From NCBI GenBank assembly GCA_031292335.1, contig JARLHH010000174.1:1-23760 (forward strand): DNA of 23,760 nt, in the 5' to 3' direction. Origin of the DNA: Candidatus Limnocylindrales bacterium. Its GTDB lineage: Bacteria; Chloroflexota; Limnocylindria; Limnocylindrales; CSP1-4. Of the stretch, positions 1 through 8,508 are shown piece after piece (the first letter of the stretch is position 1; each line of letters starts with the position of its first letter). The position numbers and the translations under genes were made by a program. The notes under the pieces were generated by a model that was not told the DNA's origin, did not search any database, and saw nothing but the letters and a program-made list of their open reading frames with translations.

Positions 1-3000
1 CCATCCCGCCGGGAGAACTCCGCGTGGTCCTCCGAGAAGGTGACCTCGTAGCTGTCCGCCTCCACGCCGCTGGGCTGATGGCCGGCCGACCACACCGCGC
101 CGCTGGCCATGTCGCGCAGGAAGAGGTAGCTGCCCCAGGCGTCGCGGGTCACGTCCTCGCGCCAGCGCGTCACGGCGACGTCACCCCAGCGGCTGTACCC
201 GGATCCCGCGGCCGTCACCATGACCGCGTACCGCCCGTTCGAGAGCAGGTGCGTCCGCGGGATCGAGTCGTGGGGCGTCGTGAACCGGCGGGGGACCGGC
301 GGCACGAGATCGCGCACGTCGGCGGCGCTCTTCACCTCTTCGGCGCGTGGTCGGGCCACGAGCACGTCGCGCGGCACCCGCTCCTGGAGCAGCAGCTCCG
401 TGGCTTCGACCATGGGGTCGGCATGGAAGCGCTCCACCATCACGCCGGCGTTGAGGACGTTGCCCAGGGCCACCAGGGCCATCCCCTGGTGGTGTGCCAT
501 GTAGCTCTTCACGATCGCGACCGACGCTCCCTCGGGAAGCCGGCGCGGCGTGTAGTCCAGCGCCTCCCGGAAGCCGTATTGCCCGGCCGCCCCGGCGCTG
601 CGCAGGCGGGCGAAGTTCCGGACCGCCGCCTGCGGCTGGATCATGGCGGCGAGGGCCGTCGCGTAGGGGGCCACGACGACATCCTCGCTGAGGCCCCGTT
701 TGAGGCCGAGACCCGGCACGCCGAAGCTCGAGTACTGGTACGTGAGCGCGAGGTCGCGCGCATTGAACGCCGACTCCGAGATGCCCCACGGAACGCCGCG
801 CTCCGCCGCGTAGCTCATCTGGCGGGCCACGACGACCCGGTAGGTGTGGTCGAGCAGGCTGTTGACCGGAGAGCGCATCACGAGAGCGGGCATCAGGTAC
901 TCAAACATCGACCCTGACCACGAGATCAGCGCGGAGCCCCGGCCGACGGGCGTCAAGGCGCGTCCCAGCCGGAACCAGTGATCCGGCGCGACCTCCCCCT
1001 TGGCGATCGCCAGGAAGCTGGCCAGGCGGGCCTCCGAGGCGAGCAGGTCGTAGTAGCTCGGATCCAGCGTGCCGTCCCGGGCGCGGAACCCGATCGAGAA
1101 GAGCTTGCGAGTCGGGTCGAAGAGGAAGCCGAAGTCCATCTCCCGGAACAGCTGCTGGGCCTGGTCGGCAATCGCCTGGAGTCGCCGAACGAGGGCGACC
1201 GCGGCCGGCGCCGCGTCGCGGGGCATGCGGGCCGGCGGATCGGACAGCTCGGCGAGCGTCGGGAACGCGTCCCCCTTCAGGGAGGGTTGCAGCAGCGCGA
1301 GGTCTCGAACGTGGCTGCTCACCGCACGCTGCGCCAGCCGGGCCCAGGCGACCAGCTCGCCGTCCGGGCCATCGCCACGCTCCGCGGTGAGCGTGGCCGC
1401 GATGTCCGACAGCGTCCCGGCATGCGCGGCGAGATCCGCGAGGCGGGCCGTCCAGGCGGCGGGCGAGGCCGGAGCCACGAGCTGGGCGCCCGCCACGGCC
1501 TCGACCGCTTGGTCGAGGTGCCGGCGGGTCAGCGTCTGGCTCCTCCGGTCGTCACCCATCGCGGCGGCGGCCTCGCGGGTCAGCTCGATCGCGTCACCGA
1601 TCCCGGTGAGCGCGGCCGCGACCGGCAGCGGCTGGTCGATCATCTGGCGGCAGGCGTTGGACAGCGTGAGGAGGTGGCCGGCGAGGTTCCCGCTGTCGAC
1701 CGATGAGATGTACGCCGGCTCCAGCCGGTGCAGGTCGCGCGTGTCGTACCAGTTGTAGAGGTGGCCGCGGAAGCGTTCGAGGCTCCCGACCGCGGTGAGC
1801 GTCGCCTCCAGGCGCTCCACCATCTCGAGCGTCCCGATCCAGCCGAAGTCGCGAGCGGTCACGGTGGCCAGCAGGTACATCCCGATGTTCGTGGGCGACG
1901 TGCGGTGCTCGACGACCGGCCGGGGATCGTCCTGGAAGTTGTCGGGCGGCAGCCCATGATCGTCCGGGCCAACGAAGGCCTCGAAGAACCGCCAGGTTCG
2001 GCGGGCGATCAGGCGGAGCGACCTGACGTCCGCCACCGAGAGCTGTCCCGTCGTCGGTTCCTGCGGTGGCAGGCTGACCCAGCGGGCAACGATCGGTGAG
2101 ACCAGCCACAGGGCGACGAACGGGGCGGCGATCCAGCCCGCACCCGGCTTTGCGAGGACGACGAGGACGCCGACCGCGGCCGCGATCGCGACTCCGCCCG
2201 CCATTTGCCGGTAGAACCCCGCGAGGGCGAGGTCGCTGCGGACCTTGGCCTGCGCGGCCGTCGTCCACTCCAGCAGGTTGCGCCGGGTCCCATAGAGCCG
2301 CGCCATGGTTCGCAGGATCGCGTCGGCCATGAGCCACGCCTGGTGCGCCAGGAACGTGACGCCGAAACCCACGTGGGCAGCGGCGAGGGTGACGTCCGCG
2401 CCCACCGCCCGCAGGTGGCTGCGCTTGGAGATGCCGGCCCGTCGCGGCAGCAGGCCCCCCAGGACGGGCGGCACCGCCGGGACGATGACCGCGGCCAGCA
2501 CGAACGCCGTCCACGGGCCGGCCGGGACGGACGGGAGCGTCCAGGCTGCCACGAGCGTGGCCAGCGACAGCGGGGCCGACAGCGTCCGGCGCAGGTTGTC
2601 GATCATCTTCCAGCGGGCGATGGCAGGCAGCGAGCTCAGGCTCCGCCCGCCGGTGGCGTCACGGGCCCGGCCAAGGATCCAGGGCAGGAGCTGCCAGTCG
2701 CCGCGCGCCCAGCGGTGCAGGCGGGCCGCGGAGACCAGGTAGTTCGACGGGAACTCGTCGAAGAGCTCGACATCGGTCACCAGCCCGGCCCGGGCGAACA
2801 CGCCCTCGAACAGGTCGTGGCTCAGGAGCGCGTTCTCCGGCACCCGGTCGGCCATCGCGGCGTCGAACGCGTCGAGGTCGTAGATCCCCTTGCCGGTGTA
2901 GCTCCCCTCCCGGAACAGGTCCTGGTAGACGTCGGAAACCGCGGACGCATACGGGTCGATCCCGGCTGCTCCCGCGTACGTCCGCTGGAAGATCGATGCC

Positions 3001-5087
3001 TCGTGCTCGGCCGGGAGCGTCGACGTGATCCGGGGTTGCAGGACGCCGTAGCCCGCCGTCACCCGACCGGCCTCCGAGTCGAACGTCGCCTGGTTGAGCG
3101 GGTGGGCGATGGTGCCCACGAGGCGACCGATCGCGCCCCGGGGCAGCCGCGTGTCGGCATCGAGCGTGACCACGTAGCGCACGCCCGCCGGCGGCGTGGA
3201 TGAGGGCCGCCCGGTGGCGAGGATGCCGGTGGCCGCCGAGCCCCGCAGGAGGGCGTTGAGCTCCTGGAGCTTGCCGCGCTTGCGCTCCCAGCCCATCCAG
3301 CAGCCCTGGGCCTCGTTCCAGCTTCGCTTCCGGTGGAAGAGCAGGAAGCGGGCACCTCCGCCGGGGGCCTCGCCGTGGCGATCGTTGAGCCGATCGATCG
3401 CCGCCGTCGCTGCCGCCAGGAGCTCGTCGTCGCCGGGTACCTGCTCGGCAGGCGCGTCGAGCCAGTCCGACAGCAGGGCGAACCGAAGGTCTCCCTCGCG
3501 GTTCCCCAGGTAGTGGATCTCCAGGCGGCCGACCTGCGACTCGACCTCGGCCTCGCTGGAGAGCAGCATCGGCACGACGACGAGCGTCCGCAGGTGGGAC
3601 GGAACCCCTGCGTCCAGGTCGAGCCGGGGCAGGGCTCGCGGGCCAAGCACGTTCGTGACGGCCCAGTTCATGAGCGCGATCGCGAGGTCGGAGGCCGGTC
3701 CGAGCGCGAGGATCGCGACCAGCAGGGCTCCCGCGGAGCGCCCGCCGCCGGACAGCAGGATCGGGACGGCGAGGATGAGCGCCGTCACCAGCACGAGCGT
3801 CGCGACATAGCCACGCGCCGCGGCCCGCACGTAGGCGCGCCGGAACCGCGCTCCCAGCGGGACCTGGGCGCCCAGGGCGCGCTCGAACGCCAGGCGGCCG
3901 TCGGAGATCAGGTAGTAGCCGGGATCGCGGTGGCGGGCCGCCACCGACGCTCCGCCATCGCCAGGCGACGGCGCGGCGTCCGCCACGGGCGCCGCGCTCG
4001 CCATCGCCGAGGCTCGCCGGGCGACCTCGACCTCGGTCAGGCGGGAGCTGCGAGCCAGCTCCTCGACGGCGTGTCGGTAGCGATCCCGGGTCGCGAAGTC
4101 CATCTCGCCGAACGAGCGTTGGGAGCCGAGCACCTCGTCCACCAGGCTGACGCTCTCGACGAACGCGGCCCAGTCGAACCACGAGATCAGCCGCATGCTC
4201 GTGATCAGGTTCCTGATCGTCACGTTCATCGTCGCCTGGCGCTGGTGCTCCAGGCGGACCGTCTCCTCGGCGGTGGTCCCCTGGTCCGCGAGGAGCGTCT
4301 CCAGCCAGCGGAGGGCGGGCGTGGCCGCCGGGTCCTGGTCCCGCAGGCGCTGGAAGAGCTGGACCCGGGCAGGGGTCGGAAACGCCGCTGGGGAGAGCCG
4401 CCGCAGGGACGCCATCGCGACGTCCGGGCTGTCCATGCGGAGGCCCAGCAGGCCGTCGGCGAGCTCGTCCGCGTCCTGCCGTGCCGCCCGGCTCTGCACG
4501 AGCTCTTCCGCGATGCGCCGGAGGTTCTCGACCAGGAGAATCCGGAGGCTGATCGCGATCGCCCACAGCTCGCCGAGCGTCAGCGCCTCCACTCCCTGGT
4601 AGGCGCGGACCATGCGCCGCAGGCTCTCCGGATCGAAGCGGCTGTCCGTGTGGGCGATGTAGGCCCAGGCGAGACCGAGGACCCGTGGATACCCCTCGAG
4701 GTGGCCCTCGGCGAGCTTGGGGAGCTCGCGGTAGTAGTCCGGGGGGAGGTCGTCGCGGATCTCGCGGAGTTGCTCGTCGACGATCGGGAAGTTGTCGACC
4801 AGCCACTCCGCGGCCGGCGTGATCGACCGCTCCTCCCTGATCGCGCCTGCCAGGATGCGGTACGACTCCGCCAGGACGCGGCCGTTCTCGGCGATCCGGG
4901 GCCCGACGGCGCGTCCCCGGCGAGGCGTGCCCGTGACGGTCTGGGCGCCGGCGAGGGTCTGCGCGTGCTGCTCCAGCCGCTCCACGCTGAACAGCTCGGC
5001 GAGGATCGGCTCGTCGAGCTCGGCGTGCGACCTCGCCCGCCGGCGATGGGGTTCGGGCAGGCCCCGGGGTGGCTGGATCGATCGCAT
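1..5087 (-). CDS. ndvB: Cyclic beta-1,2-glucan synthase, NdvB/ChvB type (partial; C-terminus beyond window edge)
   Basis: About 1,695 residues are visible. NdvB-family enzymes are inner-membrane proteins that polymerise UDP-glucose into beta-1,2-glucan and cyclise it; family members run to about 2,800 residues, so roughly 1,100 should lie outside the window. Visible features, in order: a soluble N-terminal region; hydrophobic segments near 425-447 and 451-479; a GT84 glycosyltransferase domain with TLDADTRLP (Asp643 and Asp645, the nucleotide-sugar/metal site), SHDLFEG (Asp758) and RWARGDWQ (~792-799); more hydrophobic stretches at ~836-878 and ~962-1001; a glycoamylase-like domain at ~1020-1440 with NIGMYLLATV, NWYDTRDL and SVDSGNLAGHL; then the start of the C-terminal GH94 phosphorylase-like part (SNGRYAVMV, DSYEVTFSEDHAEF). 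The ATG at 5087 is the only reasonable start, since an in-frame stop lies at 5124-5126. No strong Shine-Dalgarno sequence precedes it. The family call is secure; cyclisation, rather than linear polymer synthesis, is inferred from the family. Confidence 0.93.
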   Translation of the reverse strand, partial: MRSIQPPRGLPEPHRRRARSHAELDEPILAELFSVERLEQHAQTLAGAQTVTGTPRRGRAVGPRIAENGRVLAESYRILAGAIREERSITPAAEWLVDNFPIVDEQLREIRDDLPPDYYRELPKLAEGHLEGYPRVLGLAWAYIAHTDSRFDPESLRRMVRAYQGVEALTLGELWAIAISLRILLVENLRRIAEELVQSRAARQDADELADGLLGLRMDSPDVAMASLRRLSPAAFPTPARVQLFQRLRDQDPAATPALRWLETLLADQGTTAEETVRLEHQRQATMNVTIRNLITSMRLISWFDWAAFVESVSLVDEVLGSQRSFGEMDFATRDRYRHAVEELARSSRLTEVEVARRASAMASAAPVADAAPSPGDGGASVAARHRDPGYYLISDGRLAFERALGAQVPLGARFRRAYVRAAARGYVATLVLVTALILAVPILLSGGGRSAGALLVAILALGPASDLAIALMNWAVTNVLGPRALPRLDLDAGVPSHLRTLVVVPMLLSSEAEVESQVGRLEIHYLGNREGDLRFALLSDWLDAPAEQVPGDDELLAAATAAIDRLNDRHGEAPGGGARFLLFHRKRSWNEAQGCWMGWERKRGKLQELNALLRGSAATGILATGRPSSTPPAGVRYVVTLDADTRLPRGAIGRLVGTIAHPLNQATFDSEAGRVTAGYGVLQPRITSTLPAEHEASIFQRTYAGAAGIDPYASAVSDVYQDLFREGSYTGKGIYDLDAFDAAMADRVPENALLSHDLFEGVFARAGLVTDVELFDEFPSNYLVSAARLHRWARGDWQLLPWILGRARDATGGRSLSSLPAIARWKMIDNLRRTLSAPLSLATLVAAWTLPSVPAGPWTAFVLAAVIVPAVPPVLGGLLPRRAGISKRSHLRAVGADVTLAAAHVGFGVTFLAHQAWLMADAILRTMARLYGTRRNLLEWTTAAQAKVRSDLALAGFYRQMAGGVAIAAAVGVLVVLAKPGAGWIAAPFVALWLVSPIVARWVSLPPQEPTTGQLSVADVRSLRLIARRTWRFFEAFVGPDDHGLPPDNFQDDPRPVVEHRTSPTNIGMYLLATVTARDFGWIGTLEMVERLEATLTAVGSLERFRGHLYNWYDTRDLHRLEPAYISSVDSGNLAGHLLTLSNACRQMIDQPLPVAAALTGIGDAIELTREAAAAMGDDRRSQTLTRRHLDQAVEAVAGAQLVAPASPAAWTARLADLAAHAGTLSDIAATLTAERGDGPDGELVAWARLAQRAVSSHVRDLALLQPSLKGDAFPTLAELSDPPARMPRDAAPAAVALVRRLQAIADQAQQLFREMDFGFLFDPTRKLFSIGFRARDGTLDPSYYDLLASEARLASFLAIAKGEVAPDHWFRLGRALTPVGRGSALISWSGSMFEYLMPALVMRSPVNSLLDHTYRVVVARQMSYAAERGVPWGISESAFNARDLALTYQYSSFGVPGLGLKRGLSEDVVVAPYATALAAMIQPQAAVRNFARLRSAGAAGQYGFREALDYTPRRLPEGASVAIVKSYMAHHQGMALVALGNVLNAGVMVERFHADPMVEATELLLQERVPRDVLVARPRAEEVKSAADVRDLVPPVPRRFTTPHDSIPRTHLLSNGRYAVMVTAAGSGYSRWGDVAVTRWREDVTRDAWGSYLFLRDMASGAVWSAGHQPSGVEADSYEVTFSEDHAEFSRRD

Positions 5088-5144
5088 CGTCCGCTCTCGG
5101 CGCGCTCCGGTGTCGTGGGCGGCTCACCGGTGAGTGCGGAGCCC

Positions 5145-5187
5145 AGCATGGCCCCGAATGCGCCAACGCGCAGGATGGCGCCATGCT
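5145..5187 (-). promoter_or_regulatory. Nested inverted repeat in the leader upstream of the glucan synthase
   Basis: Perfect 8-bp arms AGCATGGC (5145-5152) and GCCATGCT (5180-5187) enclose a second perfect hairpin, TGCGC-caac-GCGCA (5159-5172). A separate 12-bp palindrome, CTCACCGGTGAG, lies at 5123-5134, 36 bp before the start codon. The region separates two minus-strand genes, so the hairpin could end transcription of the winged-helix gene, structure the ndvB leader, or bind a protein. There is no T-run after it on the minus strand, which argues against a standard intrinsic terminator. Confidence 0.35.
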
Positions 5188-5251
5188 CGGGGACGTCAGG
5201 TGTGACGCGAGGCGCCGGGCTGCCCGATCGTGGACCGGGCCGACGCGCCGA

Positions 5252-6349
5252 TCACGCGAGCCTCGCCGGTCGGCCCAGGAAGGCACCATACGCGCCGGTC
5301 GCCTCGACCAGTGGGTCCCTGAGCTCGCTTGGCAGAGGACCCCAGAGTTGCGGCTCGATCACGACCTCACCGGCTTTCAGGGTGCGTCTCCAGGTCCCCA
5401 CGACTTCTCCGTCGGCCACCACGGTTGGCCTGAACATCCCGTTGCCGCCAGGGACGACCGCCGCGCTGTGCTCGGACGCCAGCGCCGCGGTTCGGTCCTG
5501 GTATCCGAGGAGGTACTCGTCGAATCCCGGCAGAAGATGCACGCGGCCCGCCGCCGGCGCCTGGGCGAGCGCCTCCGGCGCCAGCAGATGGCGGACTCCG
5601 TCGAGCTCGAGCGAGGTGAGGAGGTTCCCGTTGACTGCGATGCCCCGCTCCACATCCGCCATGGTCAGCCCGGACCATCGCACGAGATCCCGGCCGGTGG
5701 CCGGGCCGTGGCTTCGGAAGTAGCGGTAGGCGAGCTCGCCGAGCGCCTCGTCGCGGTCCAGCCGTCTCGGCGCCCGGACCCACTCGTCGAGCAGGGCAAA
5801 GGTCTGCTGCCTGCCCTCCGCCGCCCCCAGGACGAGCGTGCCGGTCTGCGCGAGGTACCAGAGCAGGTGGTAGCCGCGCTGGCCCGCCGTGCTCACGCCA
5901 CCCCCGGCGATCGAGGCGAGGATCGCGGCGCGAGTGAGGGCGCGGCCGCCGGTCAGCGACGCGACCACAATCGCGCGGGCGCGTTCGATGTCCGCCTCGA
6001 TGATCCCGAGGGCGGCTCGACGCGAGGCGGCCGATCGGAGCGCCCGGGGCGCAGTGAGCTGCAGCATCCAGCCCAGGTCCTCTGCCGGTACCAGGTGAAG
6101 CGTGCCCCGCATGGGCCACGAGCGCACGATCTCACCCGAGTCGAAGCTCGCATCCACCGCCGCCTCGCGCGTCTGTGACGCGCGGAGCCCCACCGACCAC
6201 TTCGCGCCGGGAAGGTCCTGGGCCTGCATGGCCAGCATCCAGCGGACAACGTCACCCGGGGTCGAGAGCCCGCTCACGCCGATGCGCTGGGAGACCAGGC
6301 GCAGCGCGGTCAGGCGTCGGCCAGCAGGGATGAATGAAGTCGACGGCAC
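5252..6349 (-). CDS. Winged-helix HTH_42-family protein, AlkZ-like DNA glycosylase candidate
   Basis: The 365-residue protein matches the 'winged helix DNA-binding domain-containing protein' family (HTH_42), which includes the DNA glycosylases AlkZ and YcaQ/AlkX that unhook bulky alkyl adducts and interstrand crosslinks. Near the N-terminus, after RLTALRLVSQRIG, it has MLAMQAQDLPGAKW, with Gln42-Ala-Gln44. A QxQ motif at this place is the catalytic signature of AlkZ-type members, whereas YcaQ has QxD. Later family-like stretches are RSWPMRGTLHLV, HLLWYLAQTGTL, LLPGFDEYLLGYQDR and FRPTVVADGEVVGTWRR. The GTG at 6349 leaves a typical short lead-in before the first helix. An alternative GTG at 6421 overlaps the upstream stop codon (GTGA) and would add 24 low-complexity residues by translational coupling. 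Family is confident; glycosylase activity is inferred from the motif. Confidence 0.82.
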   Translation of the reverse strand: MPSTSFIPAGRRLTALRLVSQRIGVSGLSTPGDVVRWMLAMQAQDLPGAKWSVGLRASQTREAAVDASFDSGEIVRSWPMRGTLHLVPAEDLGWMLQLTAPRALRSAASRRAALGIIEADIERARAIVVASLTGGRALTRAAILASIAGGGVSTAGQRGYHLLWYLAQTGTLVLGAAEGRQQTFALLDEWVRAPRRLDRDEALGELAYRYFRSHGPATGRDLVRWSGLTMADVERGIAVNGNLLTSLELDGVRHLLAPEALAQAPAAGRVHLLPGFDEYLLGYQDRTAALASEHSAAVVPGGNGMFRPTVVADGEVVGTWRRTLKAGEVVIEPQLWGPLPSELRDPLVEATGAYGAFLGRPARLA

Positions 6350-6417
6350 CGGAGGCGTCGCCCCGGGCGCGGCGCTGCCCCATCCGTGAGCTGCCCGGCT
6401 TGCCCGCTCTCCGTGCT

Positions 6418-6951
6418 TCACGCCTCGATGCGGAAGACCGGGTACTCCGCCGCGATCGGCTCGAACTTCTCGACCGGAGCCGAGTGGTCGACCGGGATGT
6501 GCGGACGCGCTCCGATGGCTCGTTCGAGGTACGCCTTGATCACGGGCGCGCGACGATCCGGCGGCACCTCGAGCTGGCGCACCTCGCGTCGCCTGCCGTG
6601 CCGGATGACGGCCCGCCCGCCGGCGGCCCGCACGTTGCGGACCCAGGGCGACCGCTCGCCGAGCATCGAGACAACGTACCGCTCTCCCTGGTATTCGCCG
6701 AGCACGATCGGAATGGAGGAGACACGGCCGCTCCGGTGGCCCGTCGTCTCGAGCGCGACCAGAGAGGATGGCCCCAGGCCCAGCCCGCCGGCGAACGCCC
6801 ACGCTCTCCCCGCCGCGCGCCCGGCGAGGTTTGGCCGACCGTCCCGGTAGAAGAGCCGGTTGCCGTTCCGGTGGGTGGCACTTCGGAGGTAGAGCGCATA
6901 CGCGCCCGCCAGCCCGAGGACGCAGAACAGAAGGATGCGGGCGGTCTTCAT
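6418..6951 (-). CDS. Deazaflavin-dependent nitroreductase (DDN)-family protein with N-terminal membrane anchor
   Basis: A 177-residue protein. Residues ~4-22 (ARILLFCVLGLAGAYALYL) form one membrane segment. The body follows the DDN/split-beta-barrel pattern: LVALETTGHRSGRVSSIPIV, then GERYVVSMLGERSPWVRNVRAAGGRAVIRH-type sequence and a C-terminal VEKFEPIAAEYPVFRIEA tail. Family members bind coenzyme F420 and reduce quinones or nitroaromatics; the F420-using bacteria are mainly Actinobacteria and Chloroflexi. I chose the ATG at 6951 because it begins just before the hydrophobic segment; a longer reading would add a charged, unlike leader. The stop codon overlaps a possible GTG start of the downstream winged-helix gene, so the two are probably cotranscribed. 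Substrate is unknown. Confidence 0.83.
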   Translation of the reverse strand: MKTARILLFCVLGLAGAYALYLRSATHRNGNRLFYRDGRPNLAGRAAGRAWAFAGGLGLGPSSLVALETTGHRSGRVSSIPIVLGEYQGERYVVSMLGERSPWVRNVRAAGGRAVIRHGRRREVRQLEVPPDRRAPVIKAYLERAIGARPHIPVDHSAPVEKFEPIAAEYPVFRIEA

Positions 6952-6956
6952 GTGCG

Positions 6957-6995
6957 GGCCGATGCTAGCGCGAGAAGGGCCGGCGGGCATCGGCC
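6957..6995. promoter_or_regulatory. Perfect 9-bp inverted repeat in a divergent intergenic region
   Basis: GGCCGATGC (6957-6965) is mirrored exactly by GCATCGGCC (6987-6995), with a 21-bp spacer. The near arm starts 5 bp before the nitroreductase-family ATG. On the minus strand it overlaps a weak -10-like TAGCAT (6962-6967), which would give an almost leaderless transcript. It may be an operator for the minus-strand gene, or for both divergent units. The remaining intergenic DNA up to 7100 shows no clear promoter. Confidence 0.35.
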
Positions 6996-7100
6996 TCGGG
7001 AAGGTCGCGCGCGACACGACCCACGGGGCGGCCCGAGGGTTGGTCCGGCCAGCCGTCGGCGGGCGGGGTTATCGTGAGCGGACGCAGGAGCCCAGCGCGA

Positions 7101-7109
7101 GGAGGGGAG
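7101..7109 (+). promoter_or_regulatory. Shine-Dalgarno sequence fixing the isochorismatase start
   Basis: GGAGGGGAG lies 3 bp before the GTG at 7113. It favours this start over the upstream in-frame GTG at 7074, which has no such site. A near-copy of this site plus start (GGAGGGAGACCGTG) precedes the isomerase gene at 20513. Confidence 0.75.
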
Positions 7110-7112
7110 ACC

Positions 7113-7664
7113 GTGACCACACTCGAGAATCGGCCGAACACGGCGCTGCTCGTCATCGACGTGCAGAACGGCGTGGTTGCCGGGGCGTACGAGCGCGACG
7201 CGGTCGTCGCCAACGTCGGCAGCCTGGTCGAGAAGGCGCGGCGCGAACGGGTGCCTGTCGTCTGGGTCCAGCACTCCGACGAGCAGCTGGCGCGGGAGAG
7301 CGACGACTGGCGGATCGTCCCCGAGCTGACTCTGGATGAGGCCGAGCCGCTCGTCGAGAAGCACTACGGCGACGCCTTCGAGGAGACCACCCTCGAGACC
7401 GTGCTGGCGGACCTCGGAGTCGGGCGTCTCGTCGTCGCCGGCGCCCAGACCGACGCGTGCGTCCGCTCGACGCTCCACGGCGCGTTCGTCCGCGGGTACG
7501 ACGCGGTCCTTGTCAGCGACGCCCACACCACGGAGGACCAGACGGCCTGGGGGGCGCCGCCCCCGGACCTGGTCATCGCCCACACGAACCTGTACTGGAC
7601 CTACCAGACGGCGCCGGGCCGGACGGCCGGGACGGTCAAGACCAGGGATGTCGACTTCGGCTGA
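7113..7664 (+). CDS. Isochorismatase-family cysteine hydrolase
   Basis: The 183-residue protein has the complete cysteine-hydrolase triad: Asp16 in ALLVIDVQNG, Lys83 in VEKHYGDAF and Cys116 in TDACVRSTLHGAFVRGY. Relatives hydrolyse amide or enol-ether bonds in nicotinamide, carbamoyl groups, isochorismate and similar compounds, and the exact substrate cannot be read from these motifs. Length matches compact family members. It is the first gene of a two-gene operon; its TGA overlaps the ATG of the next gene by one base (TGATG), so translation is probably coupled. Partnership with a metallo-hydrolase suggests a small catabolic or detoxifying unit, but that is inference. Confidence 0.9.
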   Translation: MTTLENRPNTALLVIDVQNGVVAGAYERDAVVANVGSLVEKARRERVPVVWVQHSDEQLARESDDWRIVPELTLDEAEPLVEKHYGDAFEETTLETVLADLGVGRLVVAGAQTDACVRSTLHGAFVRGYDAVLVSDAHTTEDQTAWGAPPPDLVIAHTNLYWTYQTAPGRTAGTVKTRDVDFG

Positions 7665-8485
7665 TGACCCTGACGCCTCACGCGAGCACTTCCGCCGGTG
7701 CCAGCGAGATCGCGCCGGACGTGTGGTGCCTGGGCCCGCGCGGACGCACCCAGACCAACGTCTACTTCGTGGGCACCGGATCGTCGTGGTGCCTGGTCGA
7801 TGCCGGCTGGGCGAACGACGGGCCGTCGATCACGCAGGCCGCCGAGGCGGTGTTCGGGGCCGGCGCGCCGCCAGCCGCGATCCTCCTGACCCACTTCCAT
7901 CCCGATCACGCCGGCTCAGCACGCACGCTGGCGCGGATCTGGGACTGTCCGGTCTACCTGCACCCCGACGAGCTGCCGCTCGCCCAGGGCGACTTCGCGA
8001 CGATCGCGAAGTCCGCCGGCCCGCTCGACCACTGGGTCGTCCTGCCCCTGATGCGCGCGATGGGTCGGCGGCGGCGTGAGCTGCTGCTCGCGGCTTCGAG
8101 CCTGCGCGACGTCTCGCGCCCGCTCGGACCGGAAACCGGGATGATGGGTCTGCCGGGCTGGGAGTGCATTCCTACGCCGGGCCATACGCCGGGCCACGTC
8201 GCGTTCTTCCGATCCAGCGACCGCGTCCTGATCACGGGCGACGCCCTCGTGACCCTGAAGCTCAACTCGTTGACCGGCCTGGTGCTGCAACGGCACGGCC
8301 TGTCGGGGCCGCCCCGCTACACGACCTGGAGCTGGTCGGCGGCCAGGGTGTCGATCACCACGCTCGCTCGGCTCCGGCCGAACGTGCTGGCGTGCGGTCA
8401 CGGCACGCATCTCGCCGGCCCGACGACCGCGGATGCCGTGCGCGCGTTTGCCGGGCGGTCAGGCTTCCCCACGCCTGCCCGGTGA
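7664..8485 (+). CDS. Metallo-beta-lactamase-fold hydrolase
   Basis: The 273-residue MBL-fold protein has a full set of metal ligands: THFHPDHAG (His77, His79, Asp81, His82), PTPGHTPGH (His174), ITGDAL (Asp193) and ACGHGTH (His246). That fits a binuclear Zn (or Fe/Zn) hydrolase of the lactonase/glyoxalase II-like group. No signal peptide is visible, so it is likely cytoplasmic. A short insertion rich in Arg and Leu (MRAMGRRRRELLLAASSLRD, ~130-150) sits between the first and second metal motifs and may shape the substrate pocket. Translation is coupled to the preceding cysteine hydrolase. The gene ends 23 bp from a convergent acetyltransferase gene, with no obvious terminator between them. Confidence 0.9.
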   Translation: MTLTPHASTSAGASEIAPDVWCLGPRGRTQTNVYFVGTGSSWCLVDAGWANDGPSITQAAEAVFGAGAPPAAILLTHFHPDHAGSARTLARIWDCPVYLHPDELPLAQGDFATIAKSAGPLDHWVVLPLMRAMGRRRRELLLAASSLRDVSRPLGPETGMMGLPGWECIPTPGHTPGHVAFFRSSDRVLITGDALVTLKLNSLTGLVLQRHGLSGPPRYTTWSWSAARVSITTLARLRPNVLACGHGTHLAGPTTADAVRAFAGRSGFPTPAR

Positions 8486-8508
8486 TCGGCCCGGCCCGCA
8501 GGACGCCG

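Noticed and set aside
2659..5723. Long open frames on both strands within and beside the glucan synthase gene
   Set aside because: The minus-strand frame starting at 5087 reads continuously through GT84 and glycoamylase motifs to the window edge; the others are low-complexity shadows.
7101..7115. Near-identical GGAGGG(G)AGACCGTG before the isochorismatase and isomerase genes, as a shared regulatory element
   Set aside because: The match is confined to the Shine-Dalgarno sequence and start codon, which converge readily; no flanking similarity was seen.
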